Of a stretch of DNA of 64,000 nt, positions 8,816 to 16,336 are shown one piece after another. The stretch is from positions 1-64,000 of the forward strand of contig NZ_LQOL01000036.1 in the NCBI RefSeq assembly GCF_002101555.1. Reading direction: 5' to 3'. The position numbers were made by a program, and so were the translations under genes. The stretch is from Mycolicibacterium canariasense (GTDB lineage Bacteria; Actinomycetota; Actinomycetes; Mycobacteriales; Mycobacteriaceae). Position 1 is the first letter of the stretch, and every line of letters begins with the position of its first letter. The notes beneath the pieces were generated by a model. That model was not told the DNA's origin. It searched no databases and worked only from the letters and a program-made list of their open reading frames with translations.

Positions 8816-9040
8816 CTACCCCGCCGCGCCCAAAGTGATTGAAGCCGACTTGTCATCCTTGGTCGCAGACCCACGCAGACGATCAACGTAGGCCTGCAAT
8901 GACTCCGCGGTGATGAACGATCGCCGACCGATGTTCACCTGCTCCAATTCGTTGGCCTTCACCAACTTCCAAAGAGTTGTCCGGCCGACGTCGCCGAGCA
9001 TCGCCATGCTCTCAGGGATCGGGACAAGTAACCGAGCCAT
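8816..9040 (-). CDS. Excisionase-type helix-turn-helix protein
   Basis: From the ATG at 9040 (preceded by a GAGGGG ribosome-binding site) it is 74 residues and nearly all one winged HTH of the Xis/MerR kind: VPIPESMAMLGDVGRTTLWKLVK, NIGRRSFITAESLQAYV. Such proteins bend DNA at attachment sites to favour excision and often repress the integrase promoter. It is divergent from the regulator-integrase pair, with a 91-base gap containing a dyad. A longer start at 9160 would overlap the divergent gene and is unlikely. Confidence 0.75.
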   Translation of the reverse strand: MARLLVPIPESMAMLGDVGRTTLWKLVKANELEQVNIGRRSFITAESLQAYVDRLRGSATKDDKSASITLGAAG

Positions 9041-9117
9041 CCCCTCTACCTCACTCTTGCTGTTGCCTTCGTCCCCCGGTGTTCCGAGGGACGCTTGCAA
9101 CTCTGCAGGGTTAGGTT

Positions 9118-9134
9118 CATAGTTATCTACTATG
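9118..9134. promoter_or_regulatory. Dyad operator overlapping a start codon
   Basis: CATAGT-TATCT-ACTATG is a perfect 6-bp-arm inverted repeat whose last three bases are the ATG of the gene at 9132. It sits in the divergent region between the excisionase and the regulator-integrase pair. A protein bound here would block transcription or translation of the integrase unit. Confidence 0.45.
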
Positions 9135-9764
9135 CAGTTAGTTTGGTTCCGAAAGTCCACGCCGGAGATGTGCGCGGCCGGCGGATACGAGGAGGGTGAG
9201 TTCTACCCGGGCGATCGAACCGAGTCGCCTTGTATCTACCGAGTTTCGACATCATTTTCGGTTGTCGACGGCAAACGGATGCCTGCCTGGCTCGAGATTG
9301 AGGGAGCGGTTCATGAGGAGAACATCGACCAGCCGCTGTGGGGAGCTCGGATCGAGTTGCGAAATGGAGTGCCCAAGATCGCGAACGTTGGGTTCAGTTC
9401 GCTCGACCACGGTCGGGAGGTCAAAGCGTCTGACTTTCAACGGCTTCGGTCAGCTATTTACGTGTTCTACTCGGCATTCTGCGGCGAAATCGGTCCCGAT
9501 GGAGAGCCGATCTATCGCACTGACCCTGCCGATGACAAGCGCATTGCAGAGTTCCTCGAAGGCCGCCGAACCGGACGACAGCGCCTCAAAACGGACGACT
9601 ACAAGCGTGCCGCACAGGTATACCGGGACAACTTCGATGGGACGCCCACGCAGGCCGTGGCCGACGCTTTCCGTGTCGGACTTAGGCAGGGCGGCAACAT
9701 CGTTGCGGAGTGTCGTCGTCGCGGCTTTCTCCCCTCTACGAAGCAAGGAAAGAAGCAGGCATGA
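9132..9764 (+). CDS. Integrase-linked regulator-like protein
   Basis: A 210-residue protein overlapping the integrase start by 4 bases (ATGA). The N-terminal 120 residues are beta-rich and unrecognised. The C-terminal 60 residues (TPTQAVADAFRVGLRQGGNIVAECRRRGFLP) look like the helix-turn-helix tail of regulators found next to integrases in actinobacterial elements, where recognition helices precede a basic tail. It probably acts with or controls the integrase. No strong Shine-Dalgarno is seen, so it may be read from a near-leaderless transcript. Confidence 0.55.
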   Translation: MQLVWFRKSTPEMCAAGGYEEGEFYPGDRTESPCIYRVSTSFSVVDGKRMPAWLEIEGAVHEENIDQPLWGARIELRNGVPKIANVGFSSLDHGREVKASDFQRLRSAIYVFYSAFCGEIGPDGEPIYRTDPADDKRIAEFLEGRRTGRQRLKTDDYKRAAQVYRDNFDGTPTQAVADAFRVGLRQGGNIVAECRRRGFLPSTKQGKKQA

Positions 9765-10900
9765 GCAAGCGCGCGAACGGTGAGGGAAGTGTCCGGCAGC
9801 GGCCCAACGGCCGCTGGGAGGGGCGGGTGTCTTACGTCGACCCAATGACCGACAAACGCAAGTCGGTGTCGGTGTACGGGGCTACTGCTGCAGAGTGTCG
9901 GAAGGAATTGAAGAAGGTTCGGGGGCGCATCGAGGAGGGTAAGCCCGCCAAGGATGCGCCCGACACAGTCGCCTCGTGGCTGGCGCAGTGGCGAGAGGCT
10001 TCGTTGGCTGCCTCCGACCGCAAAGCCACCACCAAATCGCTGTACGTCACGCTGAGCCGGACACATCTTGAGCCGGACCCGTTCGGCGCCAAACGGCTAG
10101 ATCGACTCAAACCATCTGACATCGAGGCGCTGATAGTCGCATTGCGAAGCAAGAAGCTATCCGACTCCACAGTTCGGCAGGTGTACACGGTCCTACGGCA
10201 GGCACTCGATGTCGCCGTCCGTGACGGACTGCTGGCGAGTAACCCCGCGGCCAGAGTGAAACGACCAGGCGTCGCACGATCCGAGGCCAGATACCTCCCA
10301 GCGGCCGACGTCGCCCGGCTGCTCGTGTGCGCGGTGGATCTGCGGTACTACGTCGCAGTGCTGCTGATGGCTGCTACAGGGCTGCGACGGGGCGAGGTCT
10401 GTGGGCTGCTCTGGACTGACGTAGATCTAGACAACGCCGAACTTCGTGTACGACATACCTTGTCCCGTGTCGATGGCACATTGCAGCTGACCCAGCCCAA
10501 GACCGAACGCTCACGACGGCGGGTACCACTGCATGCCGGGGTCGTCACCGCGCTCAAGGGGTGGCGCACCCAGCAGGACAAAGAGCGCCTCGCGGCCGGT
10601 GATCAGTGGACCGACACCGGCGCGGTCTTCGCGACTGAATTCGGAACGATGGTCGACCCGCGAAACCTGCTGCGCACGGTAGAGCTGGCCGCGCGCAAAG
10701 CAGGAATAGAGAACGTCGGCGCACATACGATGCGGCATAGCGCGGCCGTGGCTTGGTTGGAGGACGGCGTGCACATCAAGGCGGCCGCAGACCTGCTCGG
10801 ACACTCGTCGATTGCCATCACCGGCGACCTGTACGGGCATACGAGCGATAACACCGCGCGAGCCGCGGTCGACGGACTCGCGGTGCAACTGGGCTTGTGA
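9761..10900 (+). CDS. int: Tyrosine site-specific integrase
   Basis: A 379-residue phage-type integrase. Residues 1-60 form an arm-binding AP2-like domain (GEGSVRQRPNGRWEGRVSYV), then a core-binding SAM-like domain, then the catalytic domain with ATGLRRGEVCGLLW (first Arg), HTMRHSAAVAWL (His-x-x-Arg) and LLGHSSIAITGDLYGH (Tyr nucleophile). It should recombine attP with a tRNA attachment site. The end of the gene faces the tRNA-Pro fragment at 11167, about 270 bases away, as is usual for int next to att. The ATG at 9761 overlaps the upstream regulator gene. Confidence 0.9.
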   Translation: MSKRANGEGSVRQRPNGRWEGRVSYVDPMTDKRKSVSVYGATAAECRKELKKVRGRIEEGKPAKDAPDTVASWLAQWREASLAASDRKATTKSLYVTLSRTHLEPDPFGAKRLDRLKPSDIEALIVALRSKKLSDSTVRQVYTVLRQALDVAVRDGLLASNPAARVKRPGVARSEARYLPAADVARLLVCAVDLRYYVAVLLMAATGLRRGEVCGLLWTDVDLDNAELRVRHTLSRVDGTLQLTQPKTERSRRRVPLHAGVVTALKGWRTQQDKERLAAGDQWTDTGAVFATEFGTMVDPRNLLRTVELAARKAGIENVGAHTMRHSAAVAWLEDGVHIKAAADLLGHSSIAITGDLYGHTSDNTARAAVDGLAVQLGL

Positions 10901-10922
10901 GGCTTTCTGGAGGATAACCGAA

Positions 10923-10998
10923 GGGGCAGGGGCCTGATCGAATCAGGCGTGGAACCGGGGGCGTGAGCACCAAGGCTCAGGCGGGGCGGCCCTGCCCC
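10923..10998 (+). ncRNA. Predicted structured element after the integrase
   Basis: GGGGCAGGG (from 10923) and CCCTGCCCC (10990-10998) close a stem that encloses two more perfect hairpins: CCTGAT/ATCAGG (10933-10947) and TGAGC/GCTCA (10964-10979). A fourth hairpin, GTTCAA/TTGAAC, lies at about 11010-11028. The three-helix junction suggests a folded RNA or a DNA structure next to the attachment site. It matches no class I recognise, and it could instead be a complex terminator for the integrase gene. Confidence 0.35.
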
Positions 10999-11092
10999 TC
11001 CGGGAGAGCGTTCAAATTGAGCTTGAACATCACCACCTCCTCACGTCGGAGTGACAACACCCATCGTAAAGGGAAACGCCAGAAGGCGCGCC

Positions 11093-11117
11093 CGTTTGGG
11101 TAAAACGTTTGGGTAAA
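11093..11117 (+). repeat. Tandem 12-bp repeats, possible integrase arm sites
   Basis: CGTTTGGGTAAA occurs twice head-to-tail at 11093-11104 and 11106-11117. It lies between the integrase gene and the tRNA-derived core. Short direct repeats beside a core are the usual look of integrase arm-binding sites. Confidence 0.4.
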
Positions 11118-11123
11118 GGCACG

Positions 11124-11158
11124 AAAAAGGCGGCTCCCGGATTCCGGAAACCGCCTTT
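11124..11158 (-). terminator. Terminator downstream of the tRNA-derived segment
   Basis: AAAGGCGG and CCGCCTTT form an 8-bp stem. Read on the minus strand it is followed by a run of T, as expected for a terminator of a minus-strand tRNA transcript just downstream of the tRNA 3' end. Confidence 0.6.
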
Positions 11159-11166
11159 GACCTGCG

Positions 11167-11208
11167 TCGGGCTGACAGGATTTGAACCTGCGACCACTTG
11201 ACCCCCAG
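11167..11208 (-). tRNA. Partial tRNA-Pro(GGG): 3' half only, probable attachment core
   Basis: On the minus strand the sequence from the GGG anticodon loop through the TCAAG anticodon-stem strand, the T arm (GCAGG/TTCAAAT/CCTGT) and the 3' acceptor strand CAGCCCG matches the 3' half of a mycobacterial tRNA-Pro(GGG). The matching 5' half (an acceptor strand CGGGCTG, a left anticodon-stem strand complementary to TCAAG) is absent. The bases to the right contain only a loosely D-arm-like stretch. A 3' tRNA half next to an integrase is the usual attL/attR core, so this is a boundary mark rather than a working tRNA. Confidence 0.7.
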
Positions 11209-11215
11209 GAGTGTA

Positions 11216-11275
11216 GAGCACTGTTTTCCCAGCTCGCTACAACTGAGCCAACGACGCTGAACTGGGAAAATGCTC
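11216..11275. repeat. Inverted repeat right of the attachment core
   Basis: GAGCA-CTG-TTTTCCCAG (11216-11232) and CTGGGAAAATGCTC (11262-11275) are inverted copies apart from a 3-base insertion in the left arm. They lie directly after the tRNA half. They could be recombinase or excisionase arm sites of the element on the right, or a hairpin. The remaining stretch 11276-11552 shows no gene or clear motif. Confidence 0.4.
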
Positions 11276-11552
11276 GTTCAGATCGCTATCGGAATAGCTG
11301 TTGAGTGTCACCGATGTGTCACTCTAACCGAGCGCATAATGGCTTCTGAACTGCGCCGACAAACGACGGGCCCGATTCAGCGTGTCACGTCTGCGTGCTT
11401 GACGCTAGGACCGTTTCGGTGCGTGCCGGCACCGGGCCGCCGGACGTCCGCCGACGACTACACCCACAGCTGCGGGCCGGTTCGCCGGACGTGCCGACGC
11501 TGCGGCTTGCCGCGCTACCGTCGAGGCTCGGACGCGAAGGGGGGAATAGAGG

Positions 11553-11993
11553 ATGGGCGAGCCGTTGAAACTCTCCGAGGTGTCGAAACGGTGCGGGATT
11601 AAAGTGCGCACACTGCAGTTTCTGGTGGCCGACGGACTGCTGCCCGCCGAGCGCACACCGCAGGGCCATCCATTGATCCCCGACGACGCCGTGCCGACCT
11701 GGGCACAATGCCGGGCACTGCTGGAACAACACCGCGACAGGCACCTACAGCAGGCCGCCAAGATGCTCGACCGGGTGCTCCTCGAACTCGAGGCGGTGCG
11801 CAACGACATCACCGAAGCTCGCGAGCACCCCACCGAACCGCTGGGCATCGACTTCACCGCCGCATCGCGATATGGCTCGGGATCCGGACAGACGACACTC
11901 GCAGCAGCGATGACCCAGTTTGAGCACGCCCGCATCAACGTGGAGCTGTACCACCGCGCACTCACCGAGGTAATCGACGCGGACAGGACTTGA
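11553..11993 (+). CDS. MerR-like HTH regulator
   Basis: A 146-residue protein with an N-terminal winged HTH (LSEVSKRCGIKVRTLQFLVADGLLPAERTPQGHPLIP, about residues 6-45) and a long helical C-terminal part (residues 60-140) that could dimerise. The ATG is preceded by GGGGAATAGAGG. It is the first gene right of the attachment core, where element control genes are common. No metal- or ligand-binding residues are evident. Confidence 0.6.
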   Translation: MGEPLKLSEVSKRCGIKVRTLQFLVADGLLPAERTPQGHPLIPDDAVPTWAQCRALLEQHRDRHLQQAAKMLDRVLLELEAVRNDITEAREHPTEPLGIDFTAASRYGSGSGQTTLAAAMTQFEHARINVELYHRALTEVIDADRT

Positions 11994-12000
11994 TTCCGGC

Positions 12001-12291
12001 TCAGAGTCCGCCGCTGGCGAGGTAACGCGCGAGCCCGGCCGCATCGCTTTTGGCCGCTTCCACCAGAGCGGCCCCGGCGGCGTGCAGTGCCGCAGCTGCC
12101 GTCTCGCTACCGGCCATTTCGCTGAACAGCTGCCATCCCGCCGCGGTGGTGGGAACCGCGGGAACATCGCCGCGACGCACCGACTCCAGCAGCTCTGCCA
12201 CCACGCCGCGCGGCTCGGTGTCGCACGCGCCGAACCGGACATAGCGCGCCTGCACCGCGGTCAATTCTTCAAGGGCCTGCTGCACACTCAC
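12001..12291 (-). CDS. Hypothetical helical protein, 96 aa
   Basis: An alanine-rich soluble helical protein (SVQQALEELTAVQARYVRFG onward) starting at GTG 12291. It converges on the HTH regulator gene with 7 bases between their ends. Not recognised. Confidence 0.5.
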   Translation of the reverse strand: MSVQQALEELTAVQARYVRFGACDTEPRGVVAELLESVRRGDVPAVPTTAAGWQLFSEMAGSETAAAALHAAGAALVEAAKSDAAGLARYLASGGL

Positions 12292-12425
12292 CTGGGGTGT
12301 CCTTCCTCGTTGTGGCCAGCAGCATCACAGCGGTCCCTGCGAGATCAGGGGCATGGCGCGGCTCGGGCGGACGTTGCGGGCACGCACTGGTACACCGGTC
12401 GAACCACGCCCATGAGGAGACGAGA

Positions 12426-12626
12426 ATGCACGCACGACTGGAACCGACCGGCGACGCCGAATGGAACTGGCAAGTGGTCGACGACAAGGGCACCGTGCTG
12501 GTGCGACTGGGCGGTGCCACGGATGCTGTGACCGGGCCGGCGCTGGCTTCACTGGTCGCCGATCACGGGTACCCGTCGGGTCAGTGGATCCCCGACGGCG
12601 ACGGATTCCGCTTCGCAGCAACGTGA
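12426..12626 (+). CDS. Hypothetical small protein, 66 aa
   Basis: The ATG at 12426 is preceded by GAGGAGACGAGA, a strong ribosome-binding site, which fixes the start well inside a longer frame. The product is acidic and beta-like (WNWQVVDDKGTVLVRLGG). Not recognised. Confidence 0.55.
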   Translation: MHARLEPTGDAEWNWQVVDDKGTVLVRLGGATDAVTGPALASLVADHGYPSGQWIPDGDGFRFAAT

Positions 12627-12711
12627 CAGCAGCCCGCGGGTCCTGGACAGCAGGCGGCCTCGACAACCAGTGACGGTGTCGGGGCCGATTCGCGTTCAAA
12701 AGAATGGTGGG

Positions 12712-12960
12712 TTAGCGCAGCTGTTCCGGGATCTGGTGGTCGTACCCGGGGATCAACTTGCGCTCCCCGAACCGCGTCGTGTTGTCCGGATCCTCGCGCA
12801 CGAAGTGCATCAGCGTGGACGCCTGCCCGATCAGTTGACCGTCGATGAACACCTGAGCGGTGGAGTTGTCGCGCGCACCGGCCGGCAGATAGGTAGCGCG
12901 GCCTTCGCGGGCGGCGTTGAGCACGTCGATGCGCTGCTGTTCGTGGTTGGGGCTGCCCAT
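12712..12960 (-). CDS. Hypothetical small protein, 82 aa
   Basis: Begins MGSPNHEQQRIDVLNAARE at the ATG 12960 after an AGAGGAA-type ribosome-binding site. Contains STAQVFIDGQLIGQASTLMHF and ends with a basic DHQIPEQLR tail. Soluble and not recognised. Confidence 0.5.
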   Translation of the reverse strand: MGSPNHEQQRIDVLNAAREGRATYLPAGARDNSTAQVFIDGQLIGQASTLMHFVREDPDNTTRFGERKLIPGYDHQIPEQLR

Positions 12961-13127
12961 GGCGGTGGTTCCTCTCGTCAGCTGATGGCAGCGCGACTGT
13001 GCCTGCGCCGGTCCCCTGCCTGCGAGTGGGGCGCGCACGCGCCGCGACGGTCGCCGCTTCCGCCCTCGCGGCACGGTGACGGCACCGGACACCGACGCCG
13101 GCCGACCAATATCCGAGGAGACATCTG

Positions 13128-13469
13128 ATGAGCACAGCAGCCGAGACCCTGTGGCCGATCCCCGATGACCTGCGCGGCACCGGCCGCACCGCGGCGGAGA
13201 CGATCCGCGCGTTTCTCGACAAACACGACCTGATGGAGCACGGCGGCGGTGGACGGTTCTACACCCCTGAGCAGTGGGCCGATCGCGGCGAGGACTACGG
13301 CACGAAATCGCTCCTGGTCGTCACCCATGACGGCGGCGACCATGCGCGGGCGTTCAACCTCGACTACGGCGACCACCAGTCGCACGAAGCCCTGCAGAAC
13401 GCTCTCGGCGAGGTCGGCATGTACGTGGAAGGCTGCACAACCTGGTACTCCGCGGTCTACCGTCGCTGA
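13128..13469 (+). CDS. Hypothetical protein, 113 aa
   Basis: A soluble acidic protein with AETIRAFLDKHDLMEHGGGGRFYTPEQWA and a compact alpha/beta pattern. GAGGAGACA precedes the ATG. Its 3' end overlaps the convergent small zinc-finger gene by 13 bases. Function unknown. Confidence 0.55.
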   Translation: MSTAAETLWPIPDDLRGTGRTAAETIRAFLDKHDLMEHGGGGRFYTPEQWADRGEDYGTKSLLVVTHDGGDHARAFNLDYGDHQSHEALQNALGEVGMYVEGCTTWYSAVYRR

Positions 13470-13669
13470 TCGTCGATTCGTTGCATGGACCCGGAAAGTC
13501 TCACGGCCTCGCGCGGCTTCCTCATCAACCGGGCCCGCACCACCTCCGGGTCCACGCACGAATCGCACAGCCACACAACGGGTAGCGGAAAGTCCGGATC
13601 TGGCGGGTAATAGTGCGGGCCCGGCGCGCGGCAAGCTGAACACAGTCGCAGCTGCGGATCGCGGGTCAC
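13457..13669 (-). CDS. Zinc-finger miniprotein, 70 aa
   Basis: Two CxxC pairs (LCSACRAPG and LCDSCVDPE) spaced by about 26 residues form a probable zinc ribbon, followed by a basic tail. It overlaps the upstream membrane-anchored nuclease-like gene by 4 bases and is likely co-translated with it. It may be an accessory DNA- or RNA-binding subunit. Confidence 0.55.
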   Translation of the reverse strand: MTRDPQLRLCSACRAPGPHYYPPDPDFPLPVVWLCDSCVDPEVVRARLMRKPREAVRLSGSMQRIDDQRR

Positions 13670-14235
13670 GGCCGCACCGCCGGAACTGTCCAGAACGTCG
13701 GCGGCAGCATCCGCGCGCCAGCGACCGCGCGCAGCACCGCTGTCCCATCGCGGGCCGGATCGAAATCGGACTGCGCAATCACCACGTCGTTGGGGCTCAG
13801 CGCCTGCGTGCCGTCGATGCGCACCCGCACCACGCGCAGACCCCGCGCAGCGTAGAACCGGTTGCGCATGATGTCCTCAGCGATCTTGTCCGGTGTGCCG
13901 TGCCAGTGGTCCGGATCGACCTCGACAGCAGCGAACGGTCGACGGATCAGGATGTCGGGGGTGAAGAACCGGTTCTTGCCGGCGCTGTCACGTCCCATAC
14001 ACATCATCGTTCCCTGCGGGTACGTCGCATATCCCGCGTCCTCCAGCACCTTTCGCACTCGCTGTTCAGTCTTCGACGTCGCGGACGACCCGCCGGCGGA
14101 CAAGTCACCGGGCCTCGCCCGGCCGCGATCCATCTTCGGCAACACCGGCGGCGTCTTGCGGTGGTTGTGCGCCCATACCGCCCACACCACCAGTAGCGAT
14201 AGCGGCACCACCGGGTGCAGCAGGAACTCGATCAT
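13666..14235 (-). CDS. Membrane-anchored DUF559/Vsr-like putative nuclease
   Basis: A 189-residue protein with an N-terminal hydrophobic helix (residues 3-21, LLHPVVPLSLLVVWAVW), a basic linker, then a domain resembling DUF559/Vsr endonucleases: SKTEQRVRKVLEDAGY, then FFTPDILIRR, then AAVEVDPDHWHG, then NRFYAARGLRVVRVR. The D of TPDIL and E of VEVD are where that family has catalytic acids. A membrane-tied nuclease facing the cytoplasm could act on incoming or conjugating DNA. Followed by a coupled zinc-finger gene. Confidence 0.6.
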   Translation of the reverse strand: MIEFLLHPVVPLSLLVVWAVWAHNHRKTPPVLPKMDRGRARPGDLSAGGSSATSKTEQRVRKVLEDAGYATYPQGTMMCMGRDSAGKNRFFTPDILIRRPFAAVEVDPDHWHGTPDKIAEDIMRNRFYAARGLRVVRVRIDGTQALSPNDVVIAQSDFDPARDGTAVLRAVAGARMLPPTFWTVPAVRP

Positions 14236-14243
14236 GCAGTCGT

Positions 14244-14426
14244 TCAGTCCCCCGCGACGAACGTCAGCTGATCCTCGCCGACTGTGTCGAACAGCTCAGC
14301 GAGGCTGATCTCACCGTTCGCGTAGTTGTCGATGTCATGCTGGGCGGCCTGGGCTTGCGTCTGGACATGAGCGGGGTACTTCGACGTGTCGGCGCGATAG
14401 CGCAGCGTCATCGTGATCGATGCCAT
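14244..14426 (-). CDS. Hypothetical small protein, 60 aa
   Basis: A short soluble protein (ASITMTLRYRADTSKYPAHV...AELFDTVGEDQLTFVAGD), 8 bases upstream of the membrane-anchored nuclease-like gene and probably in its operon. Not recognised. Confidence 0.5.
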   Translation of the reverse strand: MASITMTLRYRADTSKYPAHVQTQAQAAQHDIDNYANGEISLAELFDTVGEDQLTFVAGD

Positions 14427-14444
14427 CCGAATGCCTCTCGTGAA

Positions 14445-14600
14445 TCAGGGGTAGACGCGGACCGTTACCGGCGTCCCGGACCGGCGGTCAGTGCCCTCCA
14501 AGTCGACGGACGCACGCTTGCCTGCGGCCACCTCACCGACCAGCTGAGCTGCGTCGCCGTTGTCGGACAGGGTCAAGCTGACGGTGATGTCGTGTGCCAT
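14445..14600 (-). CDS. Hypothetical small protein, 51 aa
   Basis: From the ATG at 14600 (AHDITVSLTLSDNGDAAQ...GTPVTVRVYP), a beta-rich peptide at the head of the small leftward group 13457-14600. The upstream region 14601-14782 is divergent to the plus-strand gene at 14783 and holds one copy of the GGACGTGACA word. Not recognised. Confidence 0.5.
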   Translation of the reverse strand: MAHDITVSLTLSDNGDAAQLVGEVAAGKRASVDLEGTDRRSGTPVTVRVYP

Positions 14601-14782
14601 GGCGCCGACCGTAGGCCAGAACAAGCAGGTCTCGCGAGGTGCGGCGCGCACTGTCCAGCCGGGACGTCCGCAGGACGTGACACCGACCGAACGATGCGGA
14701 CGGATGGGCCGGAGTACCCGGTGGCCATCGTGGATCGCGCCGCGTACCCGCTGCACTGTGTGCCACTGACACGATTCCCGGC

Positions 14783-15037
14783 ATGACCTACAACGGACGC
14801 GCGGTGCTCGAACAGGTCGCCGCACAACACGGGTGGACCACCGTCTCTGTGACTCCGTGCTTCGAAGACCGGGAGCAGGTCATCTACGGCCGCGAGGGCG
14901 TCGAGATCCTGATCGCGTGGACACCACTGAACACCGCGACGTGTGTCGTGAAGAACTACGGAAAACCCGATGAGACGGTGGCTGACGGCCCGCTGGGTCT
15001 GATCACCGCTCGGGGCTGGATGGAGGAGAACTGCTGA
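14783..15037 (+). CDS. Hypothetical protein, 84 aa
   Basis: A small alpha/beta protein (NGRAVLEQVAAQHGWTTVSVTP, then EILIAWTPLNTATCVVKNYG). It starts a run of four overlapping or closely spaced small plus-strand genes and overlaps the next by one base pair step (TGATG). Not recognised. Confidence 0.5.
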   Translation: MTYNGRAVLEQVAAQHGWTTVSVTPCFEDREQVIYGREGVEILIAWTPLNTATCVVKNYGKPDETVADGPLGLITARGWMEENC

Positions 15038-15246
15038 TGTCGATCATCGGTGAGGGCGTCGAGAAGACCCTGACCTACGAGGAGGCCACTGCGATCCTGG
15101 CCGAGCCCGGCTACGACGCCTATGGGCGACTGCGTCTGTACGGGATCATCGCCGACGGTGAATCCGCCGGCCAGCTCGCCGCCATCAAATCGCAGCAGAA
15201 CCTCGAACGGTTCAGCTACACCCGCATCTACTCAGTCGAACGGTAA
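15037..15246 (+). CDS. Hypothetical protein, 69 aa
   Basis: A small soluble protein (KTLTYEEATAILAEPGYDAY...GESAGQLAAIKSQQNLERF), translationally coupled to the gene before it and 6 bases ahead of the next. Not recognised. Confidence 0.5.
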   Translation: MSIIGEGVEKTLTYEEATAILAEPGYDAYGRLRLYGIIADGESAGQLAAIKSQQNLERFSYTRIYSVER

Positions 15247-15252
15247 AGCGCC

Positions 15253-15438
15253 ATGGTCGAACTCGGCAATGTGGTCAAGACGGCCGACGGTGCGATCGGC
15301 GCCGTCGTCGACTGGCTCGACCACGGGATGCGCCCGGGCATTTTCACCATCGAGTGGGACGAGGTGACGTTCACGGGCGAAGCTCCCCCACGCCACTGGA
15401 CACGAGCCGAGGCCGAAGCACTGATCATCCTGCCGTGA
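15253..15438 (+). CDS. Hypothetical small protein, 61 aa
   Basis: A KOW/SH3-like small beta protein by look (VELGNVVKTADGAIGAVVDW, then GIFTIEWDEVTFTGEAPP). It overlaps the following gene by 4 bases (GTGA). Function unknown. Confidence 0.5.
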   Translation: MVELGNVVKTADGAIGAVVDWLDHGMRPGIFTIEWDEVTFTGEAPPRHWTRAEAEALIILP

Positions 15439-15611
15439 GCCGGATCGGCGGAGTCTACCTGCCCCGACACCAACCCTCGCAGTCCCAACCTCCCGTGCGG
15501 TTTCTGCGAGCTGGGCCGAACCAGAACAGCATCGCCGACAGCGTGGCGCGATTGACAGCTGCGAGGGGCATCAGTTGGGAAGTGGCAGAACGGCTAACGG
15601 ATCGGCTATAG
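15435..15611 (+). CDS. Hypothetical small protein, 58 aa
   Basis: Starts at GTG 15435 inside the stop of the previous gene. The second half (NSIADSVARLTAARGISWE) is a good amphipathic helix. It ends 20 bases before a strong terminator hairpin and so closes the four-gene run. Not recognised. Confidence 0.45.
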   Translation: MSRIGGVYLPRHQPSQSQPPVRFLRAGPNQNSIADSVARLTAARGISWEVAERLTDRL

Positions 15612-15631
15612 CTGGTCCGGCGCGAACGGTT

Positions 15632-15671
15632 GCAGCAACCCGATCCCCGTGTTCGTTGATCGGGTTGCTGC
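15632..15671. terminator. Bidirectional terminator
   Basis: A perfect 14-bp inverted repeat (GCAGCAACCCGATC and its complement) with a 12-base loop lies between the convergent genes ending at 15611 and 15673, and should stop transcription from both sides. Confidence 0.75.
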
Positions 15672-15672
15672 G

Positions 15673-16140
15673 CTACTCAGGATCCGCGATCCAGTCCGCC
15701 GACACCGTCTCAGCGTCGGCCAAGAGGCGCCCGACAGAGCCGCTAGAGGAGAGCACCAGTGGAACGAGGCTGTTGGCGTTCCCGGGCGCGCGGACCTCGA
15801 ATGCGACGATGGGAAGGCTGTCACCGTCCTTCGAGGTGGCAGTCAGGCCCGCAGGAGCGGGCAGGATCAGTGACTCGGGTTCTTGGGCCGCCGGTGGCGC
15901 GGATTCGGCTGGTGCCCACGGAGATTCCATTGCGACCATCCCCGTCAGCTCCGGGACCGGCTGCACTTCCACGTTCATGTCAAGGTAGCCAGGAACAACA
16001 CGTTCTCTCTCGGGATTCTCGCGGTGGTGCTGGTGCAGTAGCGCGACCACCGGCCGGGGATGGTCCGGGTGAACGTAGACATGCATCCCCGGAGCCAACG
16101 CGGTGGTCCCGATTGTCTTCCAGTGCTCGTTTGCCATCAT
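15673..16140 (-). CDS. Hypothetical protein, 155 aa
   Basis: The start is one of two adjacent ATGs at 16140/16137, preceded by an AGGCGAGAGGA-like site. The protein begins with a compact domain (TIGTTALAPGMHVYVHPDHP...HRENPERERVV), then a proline/alanine-rich linker, then a second beta-rich part. No membrane helix. Not recognised. Confidence 0.5.
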   Translation of the reverse strand: MMANEHWKTIGTTALAPGMHVYVHPDHPRPVVALLHQHHRENPERERVVPGYLDMNVEVQPVPELTGMVAMESPWAPAESAPPAAQEPESLILPAPAGLTATSKDGDSLPIVAFEVRAPGNANSLVPLVLSSSGSVGRLLADAETVSADWIADPE

Positions 16141-16336
16141 CGTGTCCTCTCGCCTGTTTGGTGGGTTGTCGGGGACGCTACGTTGCACCGTCTACGAGCG
16201 CACCCATCAATTGACCCACGGCATGGGGCTGTGATTGTCAGCTATCCGGTGCCCGCAGCTGCGACTCAATCCCGTTCATCGAGATAAGCTGAGTACCGCA
16301 CGGAGTCACCTGTGCCACCTCATTAGGGAGAGGGCA

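Noticed and set aside
11167..11260. A complete tRNA gene
   Set aside because: The T arm and 3' acceptor strand are good, but the 5' acceptor and left anticodon-stem strands do not pair with them, and the spacing is too long. Only the 3' half is tRNA-derived.
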